64,000 bases of DNA from Fundicoccus_A sp052115865. Lineage in GTDB: Bacteria > Bacillota > Bacilli > Lactobacillales > Aerococcaceae. The DNA is taken from the NCBI RefSeq assembly GCF_052115865.1, contig NZ_JBQKME010000006.1, positions 89,787 through 153,786 of the forward strand, read 5' to 3'. Position numbers and translations under genes: made by a program. Position 1 is the stretch's first letter; the number at the start of each line of letters is the position of its first letter. Under the pieces are notes generated by a model. That model searched no databases, was not told where the DNA came from, and worked only from the letters and a program-made list of their open reading frames with translations. Positions 1 to 8,158 of this stretch are shown here, in pieces.

Positions 1-27
1 ACGTGAAAGTGCTTCCGGTACGTCAGT

Positions 28-165
28 TTAGACGCTAAACTGACGAACTGAGCCTCTTAAACTGTCTATTTAGACGCTAAACTGACGAACTGAGCCTCTT
101 AAACTGTCTATTTAGGCACTAAACTGACGAACTGAGCCTACTTAACTGTCTATTTAGCTACTTAA
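28..165. repeat. 42-bp tandem repeat array, about three units
   Basis: Units beginning GACGCTAAACTGACGAACTG start at 31 and 73, and a variant (GGCACTAAACTG) starts at 115, giving an exact 42-bp period. Each unit holds the small dyad GTCTATTTAGAC. The array sits beyond the terminator of the leftward NUDIX gene and has no open frame of note. Wording of the unit (GTCTATTTAG..CTAAAC) recurs at the right edge of the 23-kb array. Confidence 0.8.
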
Positions 166-220
166 CTAACGTGACCCACCTCTCGCCCCACTGCTAAACC
201 GCCTCGCCCCCGCCAACACC

Positions 221-245
221 AAAAAAACCAGCCGCAAAGGCTGGT
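221..245 (-). terminator. Rho-independent terminator of the NUDIX gene
   Basis: ACCAGCC (227-233) pairs with GGCTGGT (239-245) around a 5-nt loop, and the leftward transcript ends in a run of seven U. It lies directly after the stop codon of the NUDIX hydrolase. Confidence 0.9.
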
Positions 246-247
246 CT

Positions 248-880
248 TTACAACTTATCTTTAAAATGTTCCCTGACCAACTCAATAAAGCGGTCGGTGA
301 TGTTGGCGGTAAAGCCCCAGAGATACTGGTCGTCAAGGCGATAGTAGGGGATTTTGGCTCTAAAGGTCCGCATCCGAATATCACGTGAACTGTTGATATA
401 ATCGAAAGGAAAATCGTCGGTATAATTGGCTTGGGCAGTGATTTCGTAATAAGCTGGTCGGTTTTCGACAAGGAACCGCAATGGCAGAGTAAAGACACTG
501 GCCACTTCCTCGTTGGGGTTCAGCAGATCAATATCAAAGTCATGCAGTACCCCGACATAACTATAAATCACACGGCTATCTTGGACAATATAGTCTAAAG
601 CACCAAAAAGTTCAATCTTACTACCATCGTAGTTTAACTCTTCAACGGTTTCCCGCACGGCAGCTTCTGCTGGTGTTTCACCTTCATCAATTCGTCCGCC
701 CGGAAAAGATGTTTCGTTCGGTTGTGAAATGTGTTGACTACGCACTTCATATAACAAATGTAGTTCGTTATCTATTTCAACAAGCGGAATCAGCACCGCA
801 TAGCGTTTCGTTGTGCCAATGGGTCTAGCGCGGTAATTGTCTACCATTTCTTTAATCGATTGCATCGAAAAGTTTTTCAT
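248..880 (-). CDS. NUDIX hydrolase, CoA pyrophosphatase type
   Basis: Soluble 210-residue hydrolase that probably cleaves the pyrophosphate of CoA or a related nucleoside diphosphate derivative. The complete Nudix box is at residues 62-82 (GGRIDEGE...REtvEEL), and it is preceded by a RSQHISQPNETSFPGG stretch matching the UPF0035/CoA-pyrophosphatase signature (family knowledge). The start ATG follows a GGAGGTG ribosome site. It is transcribed divergently from efp and ends in its own terminator. The exact substrate is inferred from the motif only. Confidence 0.85.
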   Translation of the reverse strand: MKNFSMQSIKEMVDNYRARPIGTTKRYAVLIPLVEIDNELHLLYEVRSQHISQPNETSFPGGRIDEGETPAEAAVRETVEELNYDGSKIELFGALDYIVQDSRVIYSYVGVLHDFDIDLLNPNEEVASVFTLPLRFLVENRPAYYEITAQANYTDDFPFDYINSSRDIRMRTFRAKIPYYRLDDQYLWGFTANITDRFIELVREHFKDKL

Positions 881-898
881 TCGACACCTCCATGTACT

Positions 899-1004
899 GA
901 ATTCTCTCCTATTATACCATTTAAACCTTTAAATAAATAACTTCATAGCTAACAATGCTGTTAGGAAAAAGCCACTGAATATGGTATGATAGGAGAGGAA
1001 ATTC
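899..1004. promoter_or_regulatory. Mirror-image divergent promoter region (NUDIX / efp)
   Basis: An inverted repeat of about 20 bp brackets this intergenic region: the arm at 899-919 and the arm at 982-1004 both read TGGTATRATAGGAGAG outward. Each arm carries a -10 like hexamer (TATAAT, leftward, 911-916; TATGAT, rightward, 985-990). The -35 elements are weak. The two divergent genes may therefore start from near-identical promoter and leader sequences. Confidence 0.5.
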
Positions 1005-1044
1005 TACAATTGAATCTGAGATATTTATTTAAAGGAGAAATGAC

Positions 1045-1608
1045 ATGATTACAGCAGTAGACTTAAGAGCGGGTATGACTTTTGTTCAAGATGGTAAATT
1101 GATTCGTGTGCTCGACGCGAGCCACCATAAACCTGGTAAAGGGAATACGGTTATGCGTATGAAATTGCGTGATGTGCGTACGGGTGCAACTTATGATACT
1201 ACATTCCGTCCGGATGAAAAATTTGAACGTGCCTACATTGAAACAAAAACCGTTCAATACCTATATAGCATGGACGGTACGTCTTACTTTATGGACTTGG
1301 AAACATACGAGCAGTATGAAATTCCAAACGAATTGATTGAATACGAATTGAAATTCTTGCTTGAAAATATGCAAGTTAAAATTCAATTCTATACAACGGA
1401 AGTTATCGGGGTTGAATTACCTGGTTCAGTCGTTTTAACGGTTGCTGAAACACAACCATCGATTAAAGGGGCTACTGTTACAGGTTCTGGTAAGCCAGCG
1501 ACAATGGAAACAGGTTTAGTCGTGAACGTGCCGGACTTTATCGAAGTCGGTGAAGCGCTAGAAATTAGCACTAGCGAAGGAACTTACCAACGTCGTGCAC
1601 AAAGATAA
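1045..1608 (+). CDS. efp: Translation elongation factor P
   Basis: EF-P binds between the P and E sites of the ribosome and relieves stalling at polyproline. The 187-residue length is normal for the family. The N-terminal KOW-like domain carries the HHKPGKGNT loop with Lys32 at the tip, the position modified in many bacteria. Two OB domains follow, with the C-terminal signature around residues 150-185. The ATG has an AAAGGAG ribosome site. The gene is monocistronic and ends in a strong terminator. Confidence 0.97.
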   Translation: MITAVDLRAGMTFVQDGKLIRVLDASHHKPGKGNTVMRMKLRDVRTGATYDTTFRPDEKFERAYIETKTVQYLYSMDGTSYFMDLETYEQYEIPNELIEYELKFLLENMQVKIQFYTTEVIGVELPGSVVLTVAETQPSIKGATVTGSGKPATMETGLVVNVPDFIEVGEALEISTSEGTYQRRAQR

Positions 1609-1622
1609 TTAACCTTAAATAA

Positions 1623-1658
1623 ATATCATCCTGCGTATACCGTAGGGTGATATTTTTT
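1623..1658 (+). terminator. Rho-independent terminator of efp
   Basis: A 13-bp stem with G-U pairs (ATATCATCCTGCG 1623-1635 with CGTAGGGTGATAT 1641-1653) is followed by TTTTTT. The left arm begins inside a copy of the recurrent AATAAATATC motif. Confidence 0.85.
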
Positions 1659-1662
1659 GTTC

Positions 1663-1674
1663 ATGTATATACAT
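1663..1674. promoter_or_regulatory. Palindromic candidate operator upstream of mazE
   Basis: ATGTATATACAT is a perfect 12-bp palindrome. It lies between a possible -35 (TTGTTC, 1658-1663) and -10 (TATTCT, 1681-1686) with a 17-bp spacer. MazE antitoxins normally repress their own operon, so this is a reasonable binding site, but this is inference. Confidence 0.35.
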
Positions 1675-1703
1675 TTGGTGTATTCTATTTAAGAGGTGAA
1701 AAT

Positions 1704-1961
1704 ATTGACAATGTAAAATTAGTTAATTGGGGAAACTCAAAAGCGATCCGTATTCCGATTGCGATTATTCAACAGTTAATTTTAAACGAAAACCAGTTAT
1801 TTGAAATCAAAGTTCAAAATGAACATATTCAATTAATTCCTAAACAAGAATATCCTGAAACAATTTACGAATTGTTTGCAGACTATAACGGTAAAGCTTT
1901 TAATTATTCAGAAGAAGAATTAGATTGGGGAGAAGCTAAAGGAGAGGGATTGGAGTGGTAA
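1704..1961 (+). CDS. mazE: MazE-type (AbrB fold) antitoxin
   Basis: Short DNA-binding antitoxin; residues VKLVNWGNSKAIRIP form the typical SpoVT/AbrB swapped-hairpin start, followed by an acidic C-terminal tail that would neutralise MazF. The only in-frame ATG is at 1647, inside the efp terminator, so it is unlikely. A ribosome site AAGAGGTG (1691-1698) points to the non-canonical ATT at 1704, which I give as the start; this needs support. It overlaps the next gene by 7 bp, as in mazEF operons. Confidence 0.65.
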   Translation: MDNVKLVNWGNSKAIRIPIAIIQQLILNENQLFEIKVQNEHIQLIPKQEYPETIYELFADYNGKAFNYSEEELDWGEAKGEGLEW

Positions 1962-2188
1962 TTCAGCAAGGTGATATTTTTTATGTTAACTTCAGCCCTA
2001 GTAAAGGGTATGAACGACCATCTAGAAGTCCGGCGATTGCATTGAGTCACGATTTTGTGCAGGCATCAAGTGGGATAACCATTGTTGCCCCCACATCCAA
2101 TACATCACGTAACTTTCCAACTTATTATCCGTTGACAGAAACAGAAAAAATCCCTTGCTATTATTCACACCTAAAAATTGCTTTTTGA
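1955..2188 (+). pseudogene. mazF: MazF-type mRNA interferase, C-terminally truncated
   Basis: GTG start overlapping the antitoxin. Residues 1-65 match MazF well (QQGDIFYVNFSPSKGYE, then SPAIALSHD and TIVAPTSNTSRN), but the frame runs out at 77 residues against about 110 for the family. The C-terminal strand/helix with the QVRALD-like segment is missing. The toxin is therefore probably inactive while its antitoxin frame is still open. The break could be a frameshift or a deletion. Confidence 0.75.
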
Positions 2189-2227
2189 TTTAAGCGATCA
2201 TTATAGCAAAAATTAACTGTCAATAAA

Positions 2228-2256
2228 TTGACTACTAAGCTTGATTTTAGTAAAAT
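2228..2256 (+). promoter_or_regulatory. Sigma-A promoter of the FAD/NAD(P) protein gene
   Basis: TTGACT (2228-2233) and TAAAAT (2251-2256) are separated by exactly 17 bp. The expected transcript start near 2263 leaves only about 10 nt before the TTG at 2272 but 30 nt before the ATC at 2293. Confidence 0.7.
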
Positions 2257-2271
2257 TAAATCACTTTTACA

Positions 2272-3768
2272 TTGAATCGGAGGCGAAAGTTTATCGAAAA
2301 AGTAGCAGTTATTGGTATGGGTGTTAGTGGGTCTGCCACACTCCTAGCCTATCAAAAAGCGAAACAAAAATACCCAAATATGGAAGTAGAAATTGATTGT
2401 TTTGACACAGAAGCATCTTTTGGCCGAGGTGTTCCTTTTCGAGAACCATCAGAAGAAGCGTTAATTAATTCGCCTAGCGATGCTATTTCATATGATTTTG
2501 AAAACATGCATGATTTCGTTGAGTGGTTAGAAGAAAAACAAATCCCTATTCCACAATATGCCCCGCGTCGTTTGTACGGCGATTATTTATTTGATCGCAC
2601 GCAAGAACTAGTTGAAGCCTTAAATGCGACCAGCTTTTACAGTAAAGTAGAATCACTCACTTGGTTACCAACTAAGAAAAAATGGGCGGTTAAACTTGAA
2701 AAATCTGAACTGGCCGATGATGAGGACCAGCTTTATGACCGTGTCCACTTATGTTGCGGTGAGTTTCCCATTCAAGATTTCTACCAATTAAAAGGTCACC
2801 CTCGTTACATTCATCAGACCTATCCTTTGAATAAATATCCCAAAGATGTCGATACTGCTGCTAGAGTAGGCATCATCGGAACAGGCTTATCGGGAATTGA
2901 TGTGTTGAAATACTTAGGTAACGACCGTCAAGTAGCAGAGATATTTATTTTTTCACTTGGCGGGCATTTCCCGACGGTTCGTGGGAATGATGAAGTCGAA
3001 CTCCAATTTGACTGCCTCCAACAAGTACGCGTGGACGAGCAAATTAAACAAAATAATGGTTATTTGGATTTTGAAACGGTTGATAAATGGATCACGCATG
3101 ACTTGGCGTTAAATCAATTAGATTTTAAAGCGTTCAAAGAAGAATATTATCTGCCTGGAATTGAAGGAATCGAAAAAACGCTCGCTAATCCAGAGGTTGT
3201 TGGGCAGATGCAAGCGGCCATGAGTCATTTGACGGTCATTATGACCACAATTTGGGAAGTTTTATCCGAAGAGAACCGGAAGCAATTTAATGAAAAATAC
3301 AATGACATAATCAACCATTTACGTAATCCAATGCCGCCTAATTCTGCTAAAGAAATTCTCGCACTTGCCAAAGAGAATCGCTTAACTGTCCTTGGTGATT
3401 TAGAGACCATTGACCGTGAGGCCGACGACAAGCTAATCTTAATCCCTGAAGATAAGGATAAAGAGTCTGTCGCCGTGGATTGGGTTGTCAACGCAACCGG
3501 TGGACAATTAACGAACAAGAGTGAATTGGACAGTCATCCGCTCCTTGACCACCTACTCGATGAACGGATTGCTCAAGTTGACACCGCCAAAGGATTAAGT
3601 ATGAATCGTCAAACGGTTCAAGTGATTTCACCGCGTTACGGCGAATGGGACAATTTGCATGCGCATGGTATGTTGGTTAATGGGGTTATTTACCAAAATA
3701 ATTCTACTATTAAAATTCAACAGCATGCAGAAGCCTTAATGAACCGCCTGCTCGAAAAAAAGCAGTAA
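2272..3768 (+). CDS. FAD/NAD(P)-binding protein (FAD-NAD(P)-binding, PF13454-like)
   Basis: Predicted flavin-dependent oxidoreductase of unknown substrate, up to 498 residues. The dinucleotide-binding motif VAVIGMGVSGSA is near residue 12, and a second GxGxxG site (GIIGTGLSGID) lies near residue 202. The coordinates use the outermost start, TTG 2272. The GGAGG at 2279-2283 lies inside that reading, and homologues begin just at KKVAVIG, so the true start may be the ATC at 2293 (9 nt from GGAGG). It is monocistronic with its own promoter. Family assignment is by motif only. Confidence 0.8.
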   Translation: MNRRRKFIEKVAVIGMGVSGSATLLAYQKAKQKYPNMEVEIDCFDTEASFGRGVPFREPSEEALINSPSDAISYDFENMHDFVEWLEEKQIPIPQYAPRRLYGDYLFDRTQELVEALNATSFYSKVESLTWLPTKKKWAVKLEKSELADDEDQLYDRVHLCCGEFPIQDFYQLKGHPRYIHQTYPLNKYPKDVDTAARVGIIGTGLSGIDVLKYLGNDRQVAEIFIFSLGGHFPTVRGNDEVELQFDCLQQVRVDEQIKQNNGYLDFETVDKWITHDLALNQLDFKAFKEEYYLPGIEGIEKTLANPEVVGQMQAAMSHLTVIMTTIWEVLSEENRKQFNEKYNDIINHLRNPMPPNSAKEILALAKENRLTVLGDLETIDREADDKLILIPEDKDKESVAVDWVVNATGGQLTNKSELDSHPLLDHLLDERIAQVDTAKGLSMNRQTVQVISPRYGEWDNLHAHGMLVNGVIYQNNSTIKIQQHAEALMNRLLEKKQ

Positions 3769-3841
3769 GCTTTTAGACAAACAAAGCCCAGTAGTTTATA
3801 ATTGACTTATCTTAGGCTTTTATTTGAAAGGTGGAAAGACA

Positions 3842-4399
3842 ATGGAGTGGATAATAATTTTAGTCGTTGTTGTCATTATCGGCTTAGCATGGATGATGAT
3901 TTACAACCGTTTGATTCAAAGACGTAATTGGACCGATGAGAGCTTTAGCCAAATTGATGTCCAATTGAAACGCCGGAATGATTTGATTCCAAATTTAGTC
4001 GAAACCGTTAAAGGTTATGCGAGTCATGAGCGTGAAACCTTAGACCGTGTCACTCAAGCCAGGCAACAAATGTTAGCTTTGCCAAATGATGCCAGTCCGG
4101 AACAAATCAATACCATGTCTAATCAGTTAACAGGAGCCTTATCACGTCTTTTAGCCGTAGCTGAGTCTTATCCTGAATTAAAAGCGAATACCAATTTTAC
4201 GCAATTACAGCAAACACTCGCTGACACTGAAGACAAAATTGCTAAAGCAAGAATGCTTTACAATTCAAGCGTTCAACAATACAACACGGCCGTTGAATCC
4301 ATGCCGAATAATATTATTGCCGGTGTCCACGGCTTTAGGACACGCCCTTATTTAGAAACGCCAGAAGAAGACCGTGCTGTGCCAGAAGTGAGTTTTTAA
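3842..4399 (+). CDS. LemA family membrane protein
   Basis: A 185-residue protein with one N-terminal membrane helix (residues 2-20, WIIILVVVVIIGLAW) followed by YNRLIQRRN and the conserved LemA helical core (RRNDLIPNLVETVKGYASHE). The function of LemA proteins is poorly defined. The start is ATG 3842, since AAAGGTGG at 3826-3833 precedes it; an upstream TTG would lack a ribosome site. No HtpX or TPM partner is adjacent, unlike in many genomes. Confidence 0.9.
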   Translation: MEWIIILVVVVIIGLAWMMIYNRLIQRRNWTDESFSQIDVQLKRRNDLIPNLVETVKGYASHERETLDRVTQARQQMLALPNDASPEQINTMSNQLTGALSRLLAVAESYPELKANTNFTQLQQTLADTEDKIAKARMLYNSSVQQYNTAVESMPNNIIAGVHGFRTRPYLETPEEDRAVPEVSF

Positions 4400-4421
4400 T
4401 CACATAAGCATCAAGTAATAG

Positions 4422-4464
4422 AAGTCAATTCAGACAAGATCTACTTGGCTGGATTGACTTTTTT
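4422..4464 (+). terminator. Rho-independent terminator of lemA
   Basis: AAGTCAAT (4422-4429) pairs with ATTGACTT (4453-4460), with inner pairing CAAG/CTTG, followed by a T run. Confidence 0.85.
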
Positions 4465-4474
4465 AAAGCCCTGA

Positions 4475-4510
4475 AATAAATATCATCGACTCAAAGCAGG
4501 GATATTTATT
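4475..4510. repeat. Inverted pair of the AATAAATATC motif
   Basis: AATAAATATC (4475-4484) and GATATTTATT (4501-4510) form a perfect 10-bp inverted repeat with a 16-nt loop. This is the only place where two copies of the recurrent core motif face each other closely. The right copy is preceded by GCAGG, giving the full AATAAATATCCCTGC consensus in reverse. Confidence 0.8.
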
Positions 4511-4607
4511 AAAAGAAAGATTGCTATTAGAGGGGAAAAAGAGTACAATTTTTTAGTTAAGTGTAATAATTGGTAAAGAAGTCGTTAAATCTTAAAAAAT
4601 GTGAAAA

Positions 4608-4637
4608 TAGACTATCATTTAGCTGTATAAGTATAGT
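4608..4637 (+). promoter_or_regulatory. Candidate sigma-A promoter of the ddl block
   Basis: TAGACT (4608-4613), an 18-bp spacer and TATAGT (4632-4637) stand about 30 bp before the first gene. It would serve the unknown gene and ddl, and possibly the downstream cell-wall genes. Confidence 0.4.
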
Positions 4638-4668
4638 AAAATGTTGACTAATTAGGTAAAGGAGGGAA

Positions 4669-5454
4669 ATGATGAGTCGCGTCAATTTGTATGTGCATTA
4701 CGATCCGGTAATGAACTATATTAAGACACGTGGGATAGATTTAAAAATTGAAGATTTCAATAATCAGTATGTTCCTCATAATTTGATTCTCGCTGAAGCT
4801 CACTTACAATTTGGCCGATTCGATGCTCCAACAAACTTCAAAATTCTTCGCGGGCAACCGGAAGTGTTGCAATACCTTGAAACGGTAACCAAACAACAAA
4901 TCCATTCGTCGAATTGGATTGATTTTGAAAGTATCGAGTTGATGCATCAGTTAACACCGAATGAGATCGCTGAAATCTTATATCTGTTTCATTCGGGCAA
5001 TCCTTTGCGTTCTGCCTTCTTTTATAAGTTACAGAACAACTATGCATTTTTGACTTTGCCTAATGGGTTGAATAAAACCTACTATCGTTATGTCAGTCAT
5101 TTTATTCCAAGATTACAGCGTGTATTAAATACCAAGATGGGTCAACTCATGAATGAAAATCGGAGTTTTCTTTTTGCGCGTCGGACAAAAGTTGCGCCGG
5201 TACCCCAAGCCATTGTTGATCAATTAGAGCATTACTTTTTATTTGGTTTGAAGTTTGATTTTGCTCGTGCCGAATTAATCAATAAGAATTGGCAAATCCC
5301 ATTATTTATTATTGAGGATGAATTAACTTTGTTAACCTTGGCGCAAAAAATAGATGAGTCTATCGGAATGTTAAGTTATAATATAGAAGTGCAAGAATGG
5401 CATTTATCAATTAACGGTGAAAATGACGAAGAGAAGCTGGAGGAAACTCAATGA
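4669..5454 (+). CDS. Conserved hypothetical protein upstream of ddl
   Basis: I do not recognise this 261-residue protein. It has no signal peptide or clear membrane helix, and is rich in aromatic residues (NLYVHYDPVMNYIK; HFIPRLQRVLNTKMGQLMNENRSFLFARR), with an acidic C-terminus ENDEEKLEETQ. The start is ATG 4669 behind AAAGGAGGG. Its last four bases overlap the ddl start (ATGA), so the two are translationally coupled. A link to D-Ala-D-Ala synthesis is inferred from that coupling only. Confidence 0.8.
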   Translation: MMSRVNLYVHYDPVMNYIKTRGIDLKIEDFNNQYVPHNLILAEAHLQFGRFDAPTNFKILRGQPEVLQYLETVTKQQIHSSNWIDFESIELMHQLTPNEIAEILYLFHSGNPLRSAFFYKLQNNYAFLTLPNGLNKTYYRYVSHFIPRLQRVLNTKMGQLMNENRSFLFARRTKVAPVPQAIVDQLEHYFLFGLKFDFARAELINKNWQIPLFIIEDELTLLTLAQKIDESIGMLSYNIEVQEWHLSINGENDEEKLEETQ

Positions 5455-6536
5455 AAATAATCCTTTTATATGGTGGACAAAGTGCAGAGCATGACATTTC
5501 AATCTTGTCGGCACATACCATTTGTCAATTAATTATGTACGAGTATTATCAAGTCCAACCCATTTACTTAACAAAAGATGGCAGATGGTTAAAAGGGCCT
5601 TTATTAGAGCAATCCCCAACCAATGTTAACCAACTTCGGTTAGAAGAAGGTCAAGTAGCCAGCTGGGCACAATCAGATACAGAAACTTCGGTGGGTGTAG
5701 CCATTAATCCAGGGGAAATTCAAGAACCGGATGTCATTGTCTTTCCTGTCTTACATGGGCCAAATGGTGAAGATGGAACCATTCAAGGTTTCCTTGAAGT
5801 TTTAAACTTACCTTATGTTGGTGCGGGTGTTACAGCAAGTGCCAATGGGATGGATAAAATCATTTCAAAAAGCTTGTTTGATAAAATGGGCTTACCCCAA
5901 GTCCCTTATGTATCTTTTAATGCACTGGATTGGCGTACCGATAAAGATGATATTATTCAACGCTGTGAAGGCAGCTTGATTTACCCTCTATTTGTTAAAC
6001 CGGCTAATATGGGATCAAGTGTGGGTATCAGCAAGGTTGAAAATGTTGAAGAATTGATTACTGCTGTTGAACTTGCTTTTCAATATGATCGTCGTATCGT
6101 AGTTGAACAAGGTATTTTAGCACAAGAGTGTGAAGTCGCTATTTTAGGTAATGATGATGCCCATGTCAGCGTGGTGGGACGACTCGTTAAAAAACAAGAC
6201 TTCTACGATTATAATGAAAAATATATCAATAATACGGTGGAAATGGAAATTCCAGCGGAACTTCCAGAAGCTATTGTGGCGCGTATTCAAGAATATGCCC
6301 TTGAGGCTTACCGTGTGATTGATGGGCGTGGACTGAGCCGCGTAGACTTTTTTGTGACTAGCAACCATGATATTTATATTAACGAAATAAATACCATGCC
6401 AGGCTTCACAGCCTTTAGTATGTACCCATTACTATGGAAAGAAACAGGCTTAAATCAACGTGACCTGATTGAAGAATTATTACAATTAGCCCTGCGTTCA
6501 CATGAAACCAAGCAAGCCCTTAAGCAAAATAACTAA
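5451..6536 (+). CDS. ddl: D-alanine--D-alanine ligase
   Basis: Joins two D-alanines with ATP for the peptidoglycan pentapeptide; cytoplasmic ATP-grasp enzyme. The 361-residue product starts KIILLYGGQSAEHDISILSA, has the lid sequence SLIYPLFVKPANMGSSVGIS, and ends with the metal-binding INEINTMPGFT. The specificity loop reads FYDYNEKY with a final Tyr; in D-lactate-making ligases of vancomycin-resistant lactobacilli this residue is Phe (established), so this should make ordinary D-Ala-D-Ala. It lies directly before murF, which uses its product. Confidence 0.97.
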   Translation: MKIILLYGGQSAEHDISILSAHTICQLIMYEYYQVQPIYLTKDGRWLKGPLLEQSPTNVNQLRLEEGQVASWAQSDTETSVGVAINPGEIQEPDVIVFPVLHGPNGEDGTIQGFLEVLNLPYVGAGVTASANGMDKIISKSLFDKMGLPQVPYVSFNALDWRTDKDDIIQRCEGSLIYPLFVKPANMGSSVGISKVENVEELITAVELAFQYDRRIVVEQGILAQECEVAILGNDDAHVSVVGRLVKKQDFYDYNEKYINNTVEMEIPAELPEAIVARIQEYALEAYRVIDGRGLSRVDFFVTSNHDIYINEINTMPGFTAFSMYPLLWKETGLNQRDLIEELLQLALRSHETKQALKQNN

Positions 6537-6560
6537 TATTTTACTAGAAGGAATCGATAA

Positions 6561-7964
6561 ATGAAATCTCTTAATTTAATGGAAATCGTCAAAGCGGTTC
6601 ATGCGATTGATTATACGACCTCTGATCGTCAGATGATGATTGAACAAATCGAATTTGATTCACGCAAAGTCGGACCGAACACCTTATTTATCCCCTTAAC
6701 CGGTGGGACAACAGATGGTCACGATTATATTGATATGGCTATTGAACAAGGTGCAACAGCGACCCTTTGGTCACGCCCAGAAGTTGAAGCCCCTTCCGAT
6801 AAGTTAGCCATCATTTTGGTAGATGATACCTTACAAGCCATGCAAGATTTAGCGCACTATTATCGAACATTAGTAAATCCTTTCGTTGTGGGAATTACCG
6901 GCAGTAATGGGAAAACAACGTCGAAAGACATGACGGCTATGGCGCTTTCTGCTAAATATAAAGTGCATAAAACACAAGGGAACTACAATAACGAAATTGG
7001 TTTACCATATACAATCTTATCCATGCCTGAAGATACACAGGTCCTCGTTTTAGAAATGGGTATGAGTCAACTTGGCGAAATTGAAAAACTCAGCAAAATC
7101 GCTGAACCTAATATCGCAGCCATTACTTTAATTGGCGAAAGTCATATGGAACATTTAGGCAGCCGTCAAGGGATTGCGCGAGCTAAATTAGAAATCCTTA
7201 AAGGGATGAAAGAGTATGGGATCTTTATTTTCCCAGCCAATGAACCTTTAATTAGTGATGAAATGCCTGAGATTAATTTCCCCATTTATATGCGGTCATT
7301 TGGTTTTGATAAAGATGACGATGTCTTTGCTTACGATATTGTTGAAGAGCACGATAAAACCCTATTTAAAACCAATGTGGACGAAAATGTTATTTGCATG
7401 ATTCCAGTGATTGGTGCTTACAATGTATCTAACGCCCTAGTGGCTTTAAGTATTGCGGAAGTGCTGGATGTTCCAATGGAACAAGCCATTTTCCAACTGG
7501 CACAATTCAAATTAACCGCTAATCGCCTTGAATGGCTAAAAACATATCAAGGTGCCCGCCTACTAAACGATGCTTATAACGCGAGTCCGACGTCAATGCG
7601 TGCAGTTTTACAAACTTTGTCAACCGTTGAAATGGCCGATACCAACCGTAAAATTGCGGTTTTAGGCGACATTCGTGAATTAGGTGAAGGCAGCGAACAA
7701 TTCCACCGCCAATTGTCAGAAGTGATTTCGCCAGATGCGATTGAAGAAGTCTTTCTTTTTGGTCCAAATATGCGTTATTTATATGAAGAACTCCAAAAAG
7801 AATATGCCAGTGACAAGTTATTTTATGAAGAAGACAGTCACGAGAACTTAATCGTGGCACTGAATGCGACGATCAAAGCTGATGATGTAGTGCTCGTCAA
7901 ATCAAGTTTCGGCGTCGACTTACTTAAAGTCGTTACCGCCTTAACCGGAAACCAAACCAAATAA
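6561..7964 (+). CDS. murF: UDP-N-acetylmuramoyl-tripeptide--D-alanyl-D-alanine ligase
   Basis: Adds D-Ala-D-Ala to the UDP-MurNAc tripeptide, the last cytoplasmic step of the stem peptide. The Mur ligase P-loop VGITGSNGKTTSKD is at about residues 109-121, followed by THKTQGNYNNEIGLP-like acceptor motif and LLNDAYNASPTSM near residue 335. The length of 467 is normal. It follows ddl by 24 bp with an AAGGAA ribosome site. Its stop codon TAA lies inside a copy of the AATAAATATCTCTGC motif (7960-7974). Confidence 0.97.
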   Translation: MKSLNLMEIVKAVHAIDYTTSDRQMMIEQIEFDSRKVGPNTLFIPLTGGTTDGHDYIDMAIEQGATATLWSRPEVEAPSDKLAIILVDDTLQAMQDLAHYYRTLVNPFVVGITGSNGKTTSKDMTAMALSAKYKVHKTQGNYNNEIGLPYTILSMPEDTQVLVLEMGMSQLGEIEKLSKIAEPNIAAITLIGESHMEHLGSRQGIARAKLEILKGMKEYGIFIFPANEPLISDEMPEINFPIYMRSFGFDKDDDVFAYDIVEEHDKTLFKTNVDENVICMIPVIGAYNVSNALVALSIAEVLDVPMEQAIFQLAQFKLTANRLEWLKTYQGARLLNDAYNASPTSMRAVLQTLSTVEMADTNRKIAVLGDIRELGEGSEQFHRQLSEVISPDAIEEVFLFGPNMRYLYEELQKEYASDKLFYEEDSHENLIVALNATIKADDVVLVKSSFGVDLLKVVTALTGNQTK

Positions 7965-8158
7965 ATATCTCTGCTATAAACACAGGGACGTATGTATGAT
8001 AAAGATAGCTACTCGACTTCGTAATCAGTTAGGATTAGAGCCTTTAAAAGCCACCTTTAGTGATGCAATGCTCATTCAACTTATTATCAAGTTTAGTAGC
8101 TGTCTTTATTCTGATGTACAATGAAAAATAGAAGAAAACAAAGAAAAGGAAGAAACGA

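Noticed and set aside
166..498. 110-codon leftward frame overlapping the NUDIX gene
   Set aside because: Runs through the terminator and a repeat on the same strand in another frame; a shadow of the NUDIX gene.
4475..4510. Terminator for lemA
   Set aside because: The inverted AATAAATATC pair lies after the true terminator and lacks a GC-rich stem and T run.
7996..8124. 42-residue open frame between murF and cshA (MIKIATRLRNQLGLEP...)
   Set aside because: No ribosome binding site and no recognisable feature; only weak support.
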